A stretch of DNA of 55,451 nt, taken from WHSO01 sp050485485 (GTDB taxonomy: Bacteria > Pseudomonadota > Alphaproteobacteria > SMXQ01). Shown here one piece after another: positions 14,677 through 21,126 of the stretch. Each line of letters begins with the position of its first letter. Positions within the stretch are counted from its first letter, which is position 1. The notes under the pieces are model-generated. The model did no database searches. It was not told the origin of the DNA and worked only from the letters and a program-made list of their open reading frames with translations. The stretch lies in NCBI GenBank assembly GCA_050485485.1, contig JBJHBM010000013.1, positions 1 through 55,451 of the forward strand, written 5' to 3'. Position numbers and translations under genes: made by a program.

Positions 14677-15435
14677 CTACTCCACCACGAAATAGGTTTT
14701 CCACCCGCTCAGGGGTCCCCGCCGCAATCTGACGTTCGCTAGGCCCATGATCTCCTGCGCCGCGATGGTTTCTCCGGGATAGGCTGGCGAGATCAGTTCA
14801 TCGAAGACCACGATGGACCCGCGCGTCATCCTTGGGAGCACTGCCTTGAGTACGGCGGCGCTGGGTCGGTGAAGGTCAAGGTCGAAGTAGCAAAGCGCCA
14901 GCACGGCATGGGGGTTCGCGTCGAGATATGCCGGCACGGTTTCCGTGACGTCACCGGCTATGAGTTCGAAACGACGCAAGTGCGACAGGTGAGAGATCGC
15001 TTCTTGCGCGCCGAGAATGTTGGTGAGTGTTTCACGGTGATCTTCCGGGACGCCGTAACTACCCTTCTGGCGCAAGGCCTCCGGGGCGCTGCCGGCATCC
15101 TTCTCGTCGCTCCCGAGAAACCCCGAAAAGGTGTCGAAGCCGAGCAGTTGCCGAGTGTGGTTGTAAGGCTCGTAACACTCGCGTAGGCAGTGGAGCAGAT
15201 TGAGATTCCGCCCCCACATGACGCCGAATTCAGCGACGTAGCCCGGCACGTCCAGGATCTGCCGATACACCTCGGCCATAAACAGGACGTGGGCAAGGTC
15301 CTTCTGGCGCATGAAAAGCGGAATGTTGCGCAGCCGCTCTTTGGTCGGTAGCGACGTCATCATGTTTTCCAGCGCCGTCTGGTTCAGACCTTCCGCTTCG
15401 GACTGATTGGAGAATGGGCTGTCGGTGTCTGGCAT
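14677..15435 (-). CDS. TylF/MycF-like O-methyltransferase (moron cassette)
   Basis: 252 residues. DVPGYVAEFGVMWGRNLNLL is the SAM motif I region, LLGFDTFSGF motif II, and VLALCYFDLDLHRPSAAVLK with GSIVVFDELISPAYPGETIA is the metal and substrate region of the TylF family, whose members O-methylate sugars in macrolides and other glycans. Located between another methyltransferase and a dioxygenase, it probably modifies a sugar or glycan on the cell or virion surface. Confidence 0.82.
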   Translation of the reverse strand: MPDTDSPFSNQSEAEGLNQTALENMMTSLPTKERLRNIPLFMRQKDLAHVLFMAEVYRQILDVPGYVAEFGVMWGRNLNLLHCLRECYEPYNHTRQLLGFDTFSGFLGSDEKDAGSAPEALRQKGSYGVPEDHRETLTNILGAQEAISHLSHLRRFELIAGDVTETVPAYLDANPHAVLALCYFDLDLHRPSAAVLKAVLPRMTRGSIVVFDELISPAYPGETIAAQEIMGLANVRLRRGPLSGWKTYFVVE

Positions 15436-15439
15436 GTCC

Positions 15440-16174
15440 TTACTCGGATGTGGCGGTGTGGACGAAAGCGGGGTCCGTCAGGAAGCTGATCGGCTTGCGA
15501 GGCCGCCCGGTCGGCGCCGAATAGTAATACAGCGCCATAGAGCGGCGGAATACCCCGGCGGGAAGGCGCATGGGGTCGGGGTGTCCGTGAAAGCTGGTCT
15601 CGGAAGTGGCGAAGATCACGCATCGGTTCCCGGCCGGCATAATTTTCTGCATGGCGTTTCCGTCTGCGTCATAGAGCGAGAGTTCGCCACCGAACTCGGG
15701 GCGCCAGCCGTCGTTGAGGTACAGGAGAAGATTGAGCCGTCTCTCAAGTCCGAGGCGGTCGTGATGGCTGAAATCGGCGTGTGCGTCCAGATAACCGCCA
15801 TCGCCTATGCAGTGAAAGCCGCCTTCAGCGAGGTAGGGATCACCTATAAGGCCCCCGATCCCGGTGAGCGTTTCGAGGAATCGCAAGAACAGACTGCTGT
15901 TAAATTCGTGAAACATCTGCCTTGCCTCGGCTCCGAGTAAGGCTTCTTTGAGATCGTCGGTGCCACGACGCGTCACCATTTTGGACCGGGTGTGCCGGTT
16001 TTCCGGGCATTTCCAGATCGGGCTTCCCGGCGGCGGAAATAGCCGGCGCACTTCGGCGTAGGCCTCCGGATTCAGGAAGCCGTCCAGCACCGCGTGCGGG
16101 AAGGGAGAACCCTGACCGAAAGCCGCCCTGTTCTGGGTCGCGAGCCGGTAGAGGCGCGAATAGTCCATATCCAT
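15440..16174 (-). CDS. 2-oxoglutarate/Fe(II) dioxygenase (moron cassette)
   Basis: 244 residues. The Fe(II) ligands are visible as His132-x-Asp134 in GGYLDAHADFSHHDR and His196 in SETSFHGHPDP, with Arg210/211 for 2-oxoglutarate in FRRSMALYYYS. NLLLYLNDGWRPEFGGELSL is the typical double-stranded beta-helix strand of prolyl-4-hydroxylase-like (SanC-like) enzymes. First gene of the reverse cassette, with a GGGAGG ribosome site; the promoter lies in the 115-base gap shared with the lysis operon. Substrate unknown, perhaps the same glycan the methyltransferases act on. Confidence 0.85.
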   Translation of the reverse strand: MDMDYSRLYRLATQNRAAFGQGSPFPHAVLDGFLNPEAYAEVRRLFPPPGSPIWKCPENRHTRSKMVTRRGTDDLKEALLGAEARQMFHEFNSSLFLRFLETLTGIGGLIGDPYLAEGGFHCIGDGGYLDAHADFSHHDRLGLERRLNLLLYLNDGWRPEFGGELSLYDADGNAMQKIMPAGNRCVIFATSETSFHGHPDPMRLPAGVFRRSMALYYYSAPTGRPRKPISFLTDPAFVHTATSE

Positions 16175-16228
16175 ACTTCCCCCCTCCCATTGAGGTTCGC
16201 GCGCCCTTTAGCACATTTCAGCGCCCCC

Positions 16229-16270
16229 GGCCACCTGCCGCAACGGGTGGCCGTGGGCTACCACCCACGG
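16229..16270. other. Two adjacent overlapping hairpins between divergent operons
   Basis: GGCCACC (16229-16235) pairs with GGTGGCC (16246-16252), and CCGTGGG (16251-16257) pairs with CCCACGG (16264-16270). The two 7-bp stems share bases 16251-16252, so they are mutually exclusive in part. They lie in the gap between the reverse moron cassette and the lysis genes. No T-run follows on either strand; a role in transcription control is possible but unproven. Confidence 0.4.
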
Positions 16271-16290
16271 ACCTTAGAGGAGGCGCGCGC

Positions 16291-16650
16291 ATGGCCCGTA
16301 CAGCCTTGGCGACATTGCTTGCCATTTTCCTAACGCTGCCCGCCCTCGGGCAGTCCCCCCGCCAGCCGCCCGAACCGGCTGTCATCGTCGTCTGCCACGA
16401 GATGCAGGCGCGGGACCGGGCCTTCATGGCGATGATCGACCGGGAGCCGGAGCGGGCCGATTTGCTCGGCTGCGCCATCGTCCAGCCCCTCACGACCGTC
16501 TCCCGCGTCGAGGCGCGCGGCGTCGGGGTGGAGATCACCGGCCAGCGCCGGGCGGACTTCGCGGGGGACTGGATCGTGCGGGTGCGGGTCACGCATCCGG
16601 GGGGCACCGAGTTCTTCGGCATCGTTTGGATTCCTCAGGTGGGGGCGTAG
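16291..16650 (+). CDS. Small exported phage protein
   Basis: 119 residues with a clear signal peptide (MARTALATLLAIFLTLPALG, cut near residue 20), then a soluble domain with one Cys pair (VVCHEM and LLGCAI) that could form a periplasmic disulphide. GAGGAGG ribosome site precedes the ATG. First gene of the lysis operon; could be a lysis accessory or secreted factor. No family recognised. Confidence 0.65.
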   Translation: MARTALATLLAIFLTLPALGQSPRQPPEPAVIVVCHEMQARDRAFMAMIDREPERADLLGCAIVQPLTTVSRVEARGVGVEITGQRRADFAGDWIVRVRVTHPGGTEFFGIVWIPQVGA

Positions 16651-16652
16651 GC

Positions 16653-16904
16653 ATGGCGGAGCAAAAGGAAAGCTGGCATCTCGACAAGAAAGTTCCGGTC
16701 GCGATCATCGTCACGATCTTCATTCAGGTGCTGGTGTTCGTCTACCTGTTCGCCCAGGTCGAGAACCGGGTGACGCAGCTTGAGATGAAGGCCACCGCCC
16801 TGCAGGCCCTCCCGGTGCAGTTCGGGCGGCTGGAGGAGCGCATCATCTCGCTCAACGCCACCCTGCAACGTATCGAACAGAAGATGGGGCAGCGCGAGCG
16901 ATGA
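16653..16904 (+). CDS. Membrane protein with coiled coil, lysis-module (holin-like) candidate
   Basis: 83 residues from ATG 16653. One transmembrane segment (VPVAIIVTIFIQVLVFVYLF) after a short charged N-terminus, then a heptad-rich coiled coil (VENRVTQLEMKATALQALPV). This N-in/C-out single-span layout matches small phage lysis-cassette proteins that lie just upstream of the endolysin. The stop overlaps the hydrolase start. Confidence 0.65.
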   Translation: MAEQKESWHLDKKVPVAIIVTIFIQVLVFVYLFAQVENRVTQLEMKATALQALPVQFGRLEERIISLNATLQRIEQKMGQRER

Positions 16905-17314
16905 TCGACCGTCCTTACACCACCGACGACATCTGGACCGTGGCGCGCACGATCTATGGCGAGGCGCGGGGAACGTCGCGCAAGGACCGGATCGGCGTGG
17001 CGTGGGTGATCCGCAACCGCGTCCATGACCGCCGCTGGCCGAACGCATGGAGCGCGGCCTGCAAGCAGCGCCTCCAGTTCTCGTGCTGGAATCGGGGCGA
17101 GCCCAACAACCACCCCATGCTAGCGGCCGATCTCGACGACCCGGTGTTTGCCGAATGCTTCGCCATCGCCGCCGCCGTCATGGCGGGGATCGACCCGGAC
17201 CCGACGCGCGGCGCCAATCACTATCACGCGCTTTCCATGCCGAGCCCGCCCTACTGGGCGGACCCCAACCGTGAAACGGGCCGGCTCGGCGGCCATGCGT
17301 ACTACAACCTATGA
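16901..17314 (+). CDS. Endolysin, SleB-type cell wall hydrolase
   Basis: 137 residues. DDIWTVARTIYGEARGTSRK holds the catalytic Glu region of the Hydrolase_2/SleB family; it continues with VAWVIRNRVHDRRWP, FSCWNRGEPNN and GANHYHALSMPSPPYWADPN, all family hallmarks. Members cleave peptidoglycan glycan strands. There is no signal peptide, so release depends on a holin; the LL-H-type holin follows 11 bases downstream. Length is typical for a phage version. Confidence 0.9.
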   Translation: MIDRPYTTDDIWTVARTIYGEARGTSRKDRIGVAWVIRNRVHDRRWPNAWSAACKQRLQFSCWNRGEPNNHPMLAADLDDPVFAECFAIAAAVMAGIDPDPTRGANHYHALSMPSPPYWADPNRETGRLGGHAYYNL

Positions 17315-17324
17315 AAGGTGAACC

Positions 17325-17678
17325 ATGATCGACCTCTCCCCGCTGACTTCGGTCGGCATCGAAATCCTCGCCGCCGTGCTGCTCGCGCTCGGCTCCTACG
17401 GCGTCTACCGCCTCAACAAGTGGCTCGGCCTGAAGGCCGATTCCGAGGTTCGGACCTACCTCGACATGGCCCTCTATCGGGCGGTGGAATACGGGAAGGG
17501 GCAGGCCAACGCCAAGGCCGGGAAGATGACGGTCAAGACTTCGAACGAGGTTGTGACCGCCGCCGTGACCTACGCCGTCGCCGCGGTGCCGGACGCCCTC
17601 GAACGCTTCGGCATTACGCCCGAGAAGCTGGCCGACATGATCCGGGCGCGGCTTCCCGAACATGCAGACGCTTCTTAG
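17325..17678 (+). CDS. LL-H family phage holin
   Basis: 117 residues: a single N-terminal transmembrane helix (SVGIEILAAVLLALGSYGVY), then RLNKWLGLKADSEVRTYLDM and ALYRAVEYGKGQA, and a C-terminal helical end. This is the Phage_holin_LLH layout. It would form membrane lesions that release the SleB-type endolysin upstream. AAAGGTG ribosome site; the 3' end overlaps the Rz-like gene. Confidence 0.8.
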   Translation: MIDLSPLTSVGIEILAAVLLALGSYGVYRLNKWLGLKADSEVRTYLDMALYRAVEYGKGQANAKAGKMTVKTSNEVVTAAVTYAVAAVPDALERFGITPEKLADMIRARLPEHADAS

Positions 17679-17892
17679 CGCCGTCCTCAAGGGGCTGTTC
17701 GGTGCGATCCTCGACGCCTTCGCTGCCTGGCGCCGCGACAAGGCCCTCGAACGGCTCGGCTACACGGAAGCCCAGCGGGACGGGCTCCAGACGGCTGCGG
17801 ACGTTCTGGAAAGGGCGCTACGGGCTCGGGATGCTGCTCGTGCCGATCCTGATGCTCGTGAGCGCCTGCGAGACGCGGCCCGTGGCGGATAG
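17662..17892 (+). CDS. Inner-membrane spanin-like protein (Rz-like)
   Basis: 76 residues. A hydrophobic N-terminus (LLSAVLKGLFGAILDAFAAW) is followed by a long charged helix (ERLGYTEAQRDGLQTAADVL and beyond), the usual plan of an i-spanin. The second half is overlapped in another frame by a small lipoprotein gene, as in lambda Rz/Rz1. It starts within the holin gene. Confidence 0.65.
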   Translation: MQTLLSAVLKGLFGAILDAFAAWRRDKALERLGYTEAQRDGLQTAADVLERALRARDAARADPDARERLRDAARGG

Positions 17893-18013
17893 CAGCCTCA
17901 ACCCGTTCTGCGTCGTCGTCGGGCCCCTGCCGCCCCGGCTCGTGCCGCCGCCCGGCGCCGCTCCAGCATGGGAGGACGACTACCTCGCCACCTTCGCGGC
18001 CACCTGCCGCTAG
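17831..18013 (+). CDS. Outer-membrane spanin lipoprotein (Rz1-like)
   Basis: 60 residues in a frame overlapping the Rz-like gene by 62 bases. MLLVPILMLVSAC ends in a lipobox (LVSAC) at residue 13, and the mature part is Pro-rich (VVVGPLPPRLVPPPGAAPAW), exactly the composition of o-spanins. It would bridge to the Rz-like protein and fuse the membranes at lysis. A Cys near the C-terminus could form an intermolecular disulphide. Confidence 0.75.
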   Translation: MLLVPILMLVSACETRPVADSSLNPFCVVVGPLPPRLVPPPGAAPAWEDDYLATFAATCR

Positions 18014-18459
18014 AGTTCCGGTGCTCGCGCGTGGTGTGCCTCGGCGGCGGCGGCCGTGGCGACGGTGGTGCCGCGCGGCACCACCTTGAAGCGCCGCGCC
18101 TCGCCCATGCCGCGCGCGACGACCAGCGCCAGTACGGCCCGGTGCGCCCCCACGCAGGGCCAGCCGAGGGTCTGCGCCTCGTGGTCGTCGGTGGCGATGC
18201 CGAGCTCGATGTCCGCAGGCTCCGCGCCCGTCTCCCGCACCGCGATCTCGGTCAACACCTCGATCTCGGCGAGCGCTTCGTCGGCCGCCTTGTCGATGCG
18301 CGCGGCAAGGCCGGCGAGATCGTCGAGCACGCGCACGGGCGCGCGGTTACGGCCGCTCGACCAGGACTTCACGGTGTCGATGCGCGTGCCAAGGAAGCCC
18401 GCGACCTCCCGGTGGGAGAGGCCGCAGACCTGGGAGAGCAGGGAGAAGACGGTGGTCAC
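18010..18459 (-). CDS. HTH regulator, Aca2-like candidate
   Basis: 149 residues, GTG start at 18459 overlapping the stop of the upstream gene (CCGTGA). N-terminal HTH: LLSQVCGLSHREVAGFLGTR followed by IDTVKSWSSGRNRAPVRVLD, the 'GLS..EvA..lg.r..TV..W..Gr...P..vl..L' pattern of DUF1870-type regulators. Then a helical LAARIDKAADEALAEIE segment, and a domain with AQTLGWPCVGAHRAVLALVV that resembles the GW..s...AL dimerisation part of Aca2. It is the last gene of a three-gene operon whose promoter holds an inverted repeat, the configuration of anti-CRISPR-associated autoregulators. The Aca assignment is an inference. Confidence 0.6.
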   Translation of the reverse strand: MTTVFSLLSQVCGLSHREVAGFLGTRIDTVKSWSSGRNRAPVRVLDDLAGLAARIDKAADEALAEIEVLTEIAVRETGAEPADIELGIATDDHEAQTLGWPCVGAHRAVLALVVARGMGEARRFKVVPRGTTVATAAAAEAHHARAPEL

Positions 18460-18881
18460 GGCTTGTCCTCGCCCGATCCCGCGATCGTGCCCTTCGTCTC
18501 GATGTCGAGCAGGGTCCAGCCGATGCCATGGTCGCTGTGGCGCCGGCCGTTCGGCAGGACGTGGCTTTGAACCCCGATCTTGACGGCGAGGCGCCGCGGC
18601 GGCGCGGCAGCCGCCACCGCGGCCCTTCCCGCGGGCTGGGTCGGCCAATGGTCGGAATAGACGAGCCGCAGCGGGACGCCGCGCGCAGCAAGCGCCGCCC
18701 GCAGCGCGGCGACGGCTTCGCGCCACTCGTTGTACGTTATGGCGCGCGCCGGGGCCCTGCCGAACTCCGCCGCGGAGCGGTAGCCCGGCAGCACAACCTC
18801 CTCCATGCGCCCGCGCCGGGCGATCTCGCGATCGACCCGGCGCAGCGCGGCCGTCACGGTTCGTTCGACGGCGGCGTTCAT
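18456..18881 (-). CDS. Unknown basic phage accessory protein
   Basis: 141 residues, Arg-rich. LPGYRSAAEFGRAPARAITY followed by NEWREAVAALRAALAARGV suggests a helical N-terminal domain; the C-terminal part with RHSDHGIGWTLLDIETKG is beta-like. No membrane segment, no known motif. Second gene of the reverse operon near attR; it starts one base after the previous gene's stop. Given the HTH gene downstream, it is a candidate anti-defence or accessory factor. Function not assigned. Confidence 0.6.
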   Translation of the reverse strand: MNAAVERTVTAALRRVDREIARRGRMEEVVLPGYRSAAEFGRAPARAITYNEWREAVAALRAALAARGVPLRLVYSDHWPTQPAGRAAVAAAAPPRRLAVKIGVQSHVLPNGRRHSDHGIGWTLLDIETKGTIAGSGEDKP

Positions 18882-19319
18882 CTACTCCTCGATGCCGTAG
18901 AGCGCGAGCGAGTCGGTCTCGCCGGCCGCGCGCATCTCGGCGATCATCGCGTCGAACTGTTCGTCGCGCCATACCTCGCCGCGAAGATCGCGCCAACCGT
19001 CCACGTAGGCAGCCTTCTCGAAGATCAGCCGCTCCGCCTCTTCACGATTGCGCGCGTAGGCTACCAGCACGGTGGGCTCGAACACGCGGCTGCCGGGCTT
19101 CGCGAAGGTCAGGTAATAGTATCCGTCGATGTCTGCGACCGGGTCGAACTCGTCGCGGCCACTTTCGGAATCTCGACGCTCGGCGACGAGCGCTTCGACG
19201 CGGTAGTGGCATTCGGAGTGCTCAAGCCTCGCGCGGCCGGCGGCAGCTAGGGTGAGGTGGCGCAGCACATCGCCAGAGTTCTCGATATCAGCGAGCGTGT
19301 AGGTGGTATAGGTCGTCAT
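18882..19319 (-). CDS. Unknown acidic phage accessory protein
   Basis: 145 residues, strongly acidic. ADIDGYYYLTFAKPGSRVFE and PTVLVAYARNREEAERLIFE are the best-formed segments; the end is rich in Glu and Asp. AAGGAG lies 7 bases before the ATG. First gene of the reverse operon, directly downstream of the inverted repeat at 19378-19394. Small acidic proteins at this position are common among DNA-mimic or anti-defence factors, but no homology is recognised. Confidence 0.65.
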   Translation of the reverse strand: MTTYTTYTLADIENSGDVLRHLTLAAAGRARLEHSECHYRVEALVAERRDSESGRDEFDPVADIDGYYYLTFAKPGSRVFEPTVLVAYARNREEAERLIFEKAAYVDGWRDLRGEVWRDEQFDAMIAEMRAAGETDSLALYGIEE

Positions 19320-19377
19320 GATCAGGGCTCCTTTTCCCTCTTGCGGCGGGCCATCCCGCCGCGTTCATGGGCATTTA

Positions 19378-19394
19378 ATACACCGCGCGTGTAT
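19378..19394 (-). promoter_or_regulatory. Inverted-repeat operator over promoter of the accessory operon
   Basis: ATACAC-CGCGC-GTGTAT is a perfect 6-bp inverted repeat with a 5-base centre. Read leftward it lies between a candidate -35 TTGCGC (19402-19397) and a -10 TATTAA (about 19378-19373), so a bound protein would block the promoter. It lies about 60 bases upstream of the first gene. The HTH protein encoded last in the operon is the natural ligand. Confidence 0.6.
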
Positions 19395-19454
19395 CGGCGC
19401 GCAACAGAAAAGCGCGCAACATTCGTGCGAATTGGTTAACGCAGCCGCTTCCGG

Positions 19455-19498
19455 TGACCCCGGCGGCGGGGCTTTTTTGTGCCCGCGCACCGGGGTCA
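19455..19498 (+). terminator. Hairpin region with T-run, candidate rightward terminator
   Basis: CCCCG-GCGG-CGGGG (about 19458-19471) is followed by CTTTTTT on the plus strand. A larger pair, TGACCCCGG (19455-19463) with CCGGGGTCA (19490-19498), encloses it and includes the stop of the small gene at 19496-19639. It may end the rightward lysis transcript, or insulate the reverse operon from the two small genes upstream. Confidence 0.45.
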
Positions 19499-19639
19499 GG
19501 CAGTGCGCGCGGCCCGCTCGCTCATCTCCTCGAGCGCGTCGGCGGCTGCCTCGAGGAGCTGCGTGACCTGGCCGGGCGGCACCTGGTCGATCCACTCGAT
19601 CTCGCACAGCCGGCGGCACATATCCAACAACTCGCTCAT
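19496..19639 (-). CDS. 47-residue phage protein
   Basis: MSELLDMCRRLCEIEWIDQV followed by PPGQVTQLLEAAADALEEMS: an all-helical small acidic protein. A strong AGGAGGAG site lies 4 bases before the ATG, which is the main support. It ends inside the hairpin described at 19455-19498. Function unknown. Confidence 0.6.
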   Translation of the reverse strand: MSELLDMCRRLCEIEWIDQVPPGQVTQLLEAAADALEEMSERAARTA

Positions 19640-19662
19640 CTACTCCTCCTGCACTGCGGGGG

Positions 19663-19824
19663 CTACTCCGGTTTCCAGTCAAGCAGCTTCTTCGCCGCTT
19701 CCAATGCTTCCTCGATCCGCGGGCTCAGAGCGTTCGATCGGCGCCGCTCCGTCTCGCCAGACCACTTGCGCTCGATCGCCGTAACCAGTTCGGCCAGTGC
19801 GACCCTGTATGCTTCTTCGCCCAT
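19663..19824 (-). CDS. 53-residue phage protein
   Basis: MGEEAYRVALAELVTAIERK plus W-S-G and EEALEAAKKLLDWKPE. A GGAGAGAG site precedes the ATG at 19824. Short helical proteins with the (A)YRxALxELVxAIxRKW pattern are frequent next to phage attachment sites. An open frame extends upstream to 19953 but has no support beyond this start. Function unknown. Confidence 0.65.
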   Translation of the reverse strand: MGEEAYRVALAELVTAIERKWSGETERRRSNALSPRIEEALEAAKKLLDWKPE

Positions 19825-19871
19825 TTCTCTCTCCAACGTGCCCGGAAGGGGGCTAGACCAGTTCCCGAAAA

Positions 19872-19925
19872 GTGGGACACTCACCCTGGAAACCCCCGGA
19901 AAACCGTGGCGTGAAATTGTCCCAC
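19872..19925 (+). promoter_or_regulatory. Candidate integrase arm-binding sites, right arm
   Basis: GTGGGACACT at 19872-19881 and the inverted TGTCCCAC at 19918-19925 match the paired motifs at 1716 and 1738. They lie 41-94 bases inside attR. In the circular phage these and the left pair would flank the core. Confidence 0.58.
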
Positions 19926-19965
19926 AATGCCACATAACCCACTGATATTCCAAGATTGCCGCACC

Positions 19966-19981
19966 CTGTCCCTGGGCACCA
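19966..19981 (+). repeat. attR core, 16-bp direct repeat
   Basis: CTGTCCCTGGGCACCA, identical to the tRNA-Phe 3' end at 1657-1672. Sequence to the right of 19981 is the original DNA downstream of the tRNA gene. Confidence 0.92.
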
Positions 19982-20023
19982 TTTTCCCTCTTTCATGCCG
20001 TCCTTGGCGCCATTTTCTTCCCG

Positions 20024-20707
20024 TCATTCGCGGAAAAAAATCACGTCGATTTGCAGTTGACGACACAGTTGCCGGCTGAACGTCCGCTCGGCGACGATGT
20101 GCGGGCGCATCCCCGCATCGTGCAGAAACCCCAGTACGTCCAGATAGTCCGGCTCGTTCTCGTAGAGGGGAATCAGGGACGCCTCCACCTGGACGCCGGA
20201 TATCCGATCGAATATTTTTTCCGCTCCCTTGAGCACGGCCAGATCGCAGCCTTGGGCATCGACCTTGAGGAACACGCGGCCCGCGCCGAAACCGTCCGGG
20301 AACAGGGAGTCCAGCCGCCGGATCGAAACCTTGTCCGTGGCGGCGGCCCGCGCCCGCGGCAAGGCGCGGTTCAGGTTGTCGGTCGGCCGGCCGATGCTGC
20401 TGAGATCCGTTGCCTCGGAGAGGAAAATTTCCGTTTCACCGTCGTAATCGCCAAGCGCCAGGCGTTCGAAGACCTGCCAGTTCCTGTCACCGCGCGCCGC
20501 CATGCGGAGCTTTTCGTGGCACGGCAGGACGGGCTCAAAGGAAAGGATGCGATTCGGATAACCGTTCTCTCGAAGCTTCAGGCCGGTCTGGCCGATGTTC
20601 GCGCCGACGTCGAGAAACAGGTCGATGCCATTCTTCTCAAGGACAAGAGCCAGCTTTCCGTCGGCCGTCTTGTGGCGTTTCTTCCTCAGGAATTTCACAA
20701 GCCGCAT
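20024..20707 (-). CDS. FkbM family methyltransferase
   Basis: 227 residues from ATG 20707 (a TTG six codons upstream is possible). GIDLFLDVGANIGQTGLKLR is the FkbM SAM motif; ILSFEPVLPCHEKLRMAARG, RLDSLFPDG and VFLKVDAQGCDLAVLKGAEK (the 'lKiDvQG.E..VLkGa' hallmark) follow; the end IVAERTFSRQLCRQLQIDVI fits the family's usual finish. FkbM enzymes O-methylate sugars, lipids and polysaccharide caps. It lies just outside the prophage, at the start of a glycan gene island. Confidence 0.9.
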   Translation of the reverse strand: MRLVKFLRKKRHKTADGKLALVLEKNGIDLFLDVGANIGQTGLKLRENGYPNRILSFEPVLPCHEKLRMAARGDRNWQVFERLALGDYDGETEIFLSEATDLSSIGRPTDNLNRALPRARAAATDKVSIRRLDSLFPDGFGAGRVFLKVDAQGCDLAVLKGAEKIFDRISGVQVEASLIPLYENEPDYLDVLGFLHDAGMRPHIVAERTFSRQLCRQLQIDVIFFRE

Positions 20708-20820
20708 CAATGTAAGTCCCCACAAACCGCCGCGCCTGAAGCCCCGTCGGGAGGCTTGGCCACCCGATACCGATCAGGGGTCATTTTCCTTATTCTCCGG
20801 GTATTTCCTATCTTTTTCCC

Positions 20821-21111
20821 GCGGGGCCGCGGGCCGCGCTAGCATGACGCGCGTCGGGCCACGACGAGGGGGGCGGGGGAGCGCATGAGCGAGGGGAGTC
20901 CGGGCGGGCGTGCGGCCACCGCCGCAGCCGCGCCGTTGGTTCGACGCGACGTTCCTCGAGCTCGGGCGCGAGGTGCGGCGGTCGTACCCGCCGCTGCCGA
21001 TGGTATACCTCGCGACCGGAATCTCGCGCCTCACCGCCATCGTCGGTATGTTCTTCGTCAAGGAATACCTGAGCCTGACGGTCGCCGTCCTCGCCGGGCT
21101 CGCGTTTTGGG
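20821..21111 (+). repeat. ~290-bp direct repeat, copy 1 (leader and 5' end of BT1/MFS gene)
   Basis: From GCGGGGCCGCGGGCCGCGCT at 20821 this stretch parallels 26290-26585, including the start codon (20885 vs 26354, both 64 bases in) and the codons for RRWFDATFLELGRE through LAGLAFW. Many point differences and about 5 bases missing in copy 1 show it has diverged. Similarity ends at CGCGTTTTGGG. Confidence 0.88.
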
Positions 21112-21122
21112 AAACAGACTAA
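20885..21122 (+). pseudogene. Truncated, frameshifted copy of the BT1/MFS transporter 5' end
   Basis: The ATG frame starts like the intact gene (MSEGSPGG) but shifts after ~10 codons. The rest of the match (RRWFDATFLELGREVRRSY, SRLTAIVGMFFVKEYLSLTV, AVLAGLAFW) is read in another frame and stops at 21122 after the unrelated codons ETD. The intact protein at 26354-28018 has 554 residues, so about 85% is missing. A non-functional duplicate or remnant. Confidence 0.85.
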
Positions 21123-21126
21123 ATCC

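Noticed and set aside
18456..19319. Type II toxin-antitoxin pair
   Set aside because: No RelE, HicA, PIN, Fic or HipA-like motif is visible; proteins of 141-145 residues plus a terminal HTH gene suit an accessory operon better.
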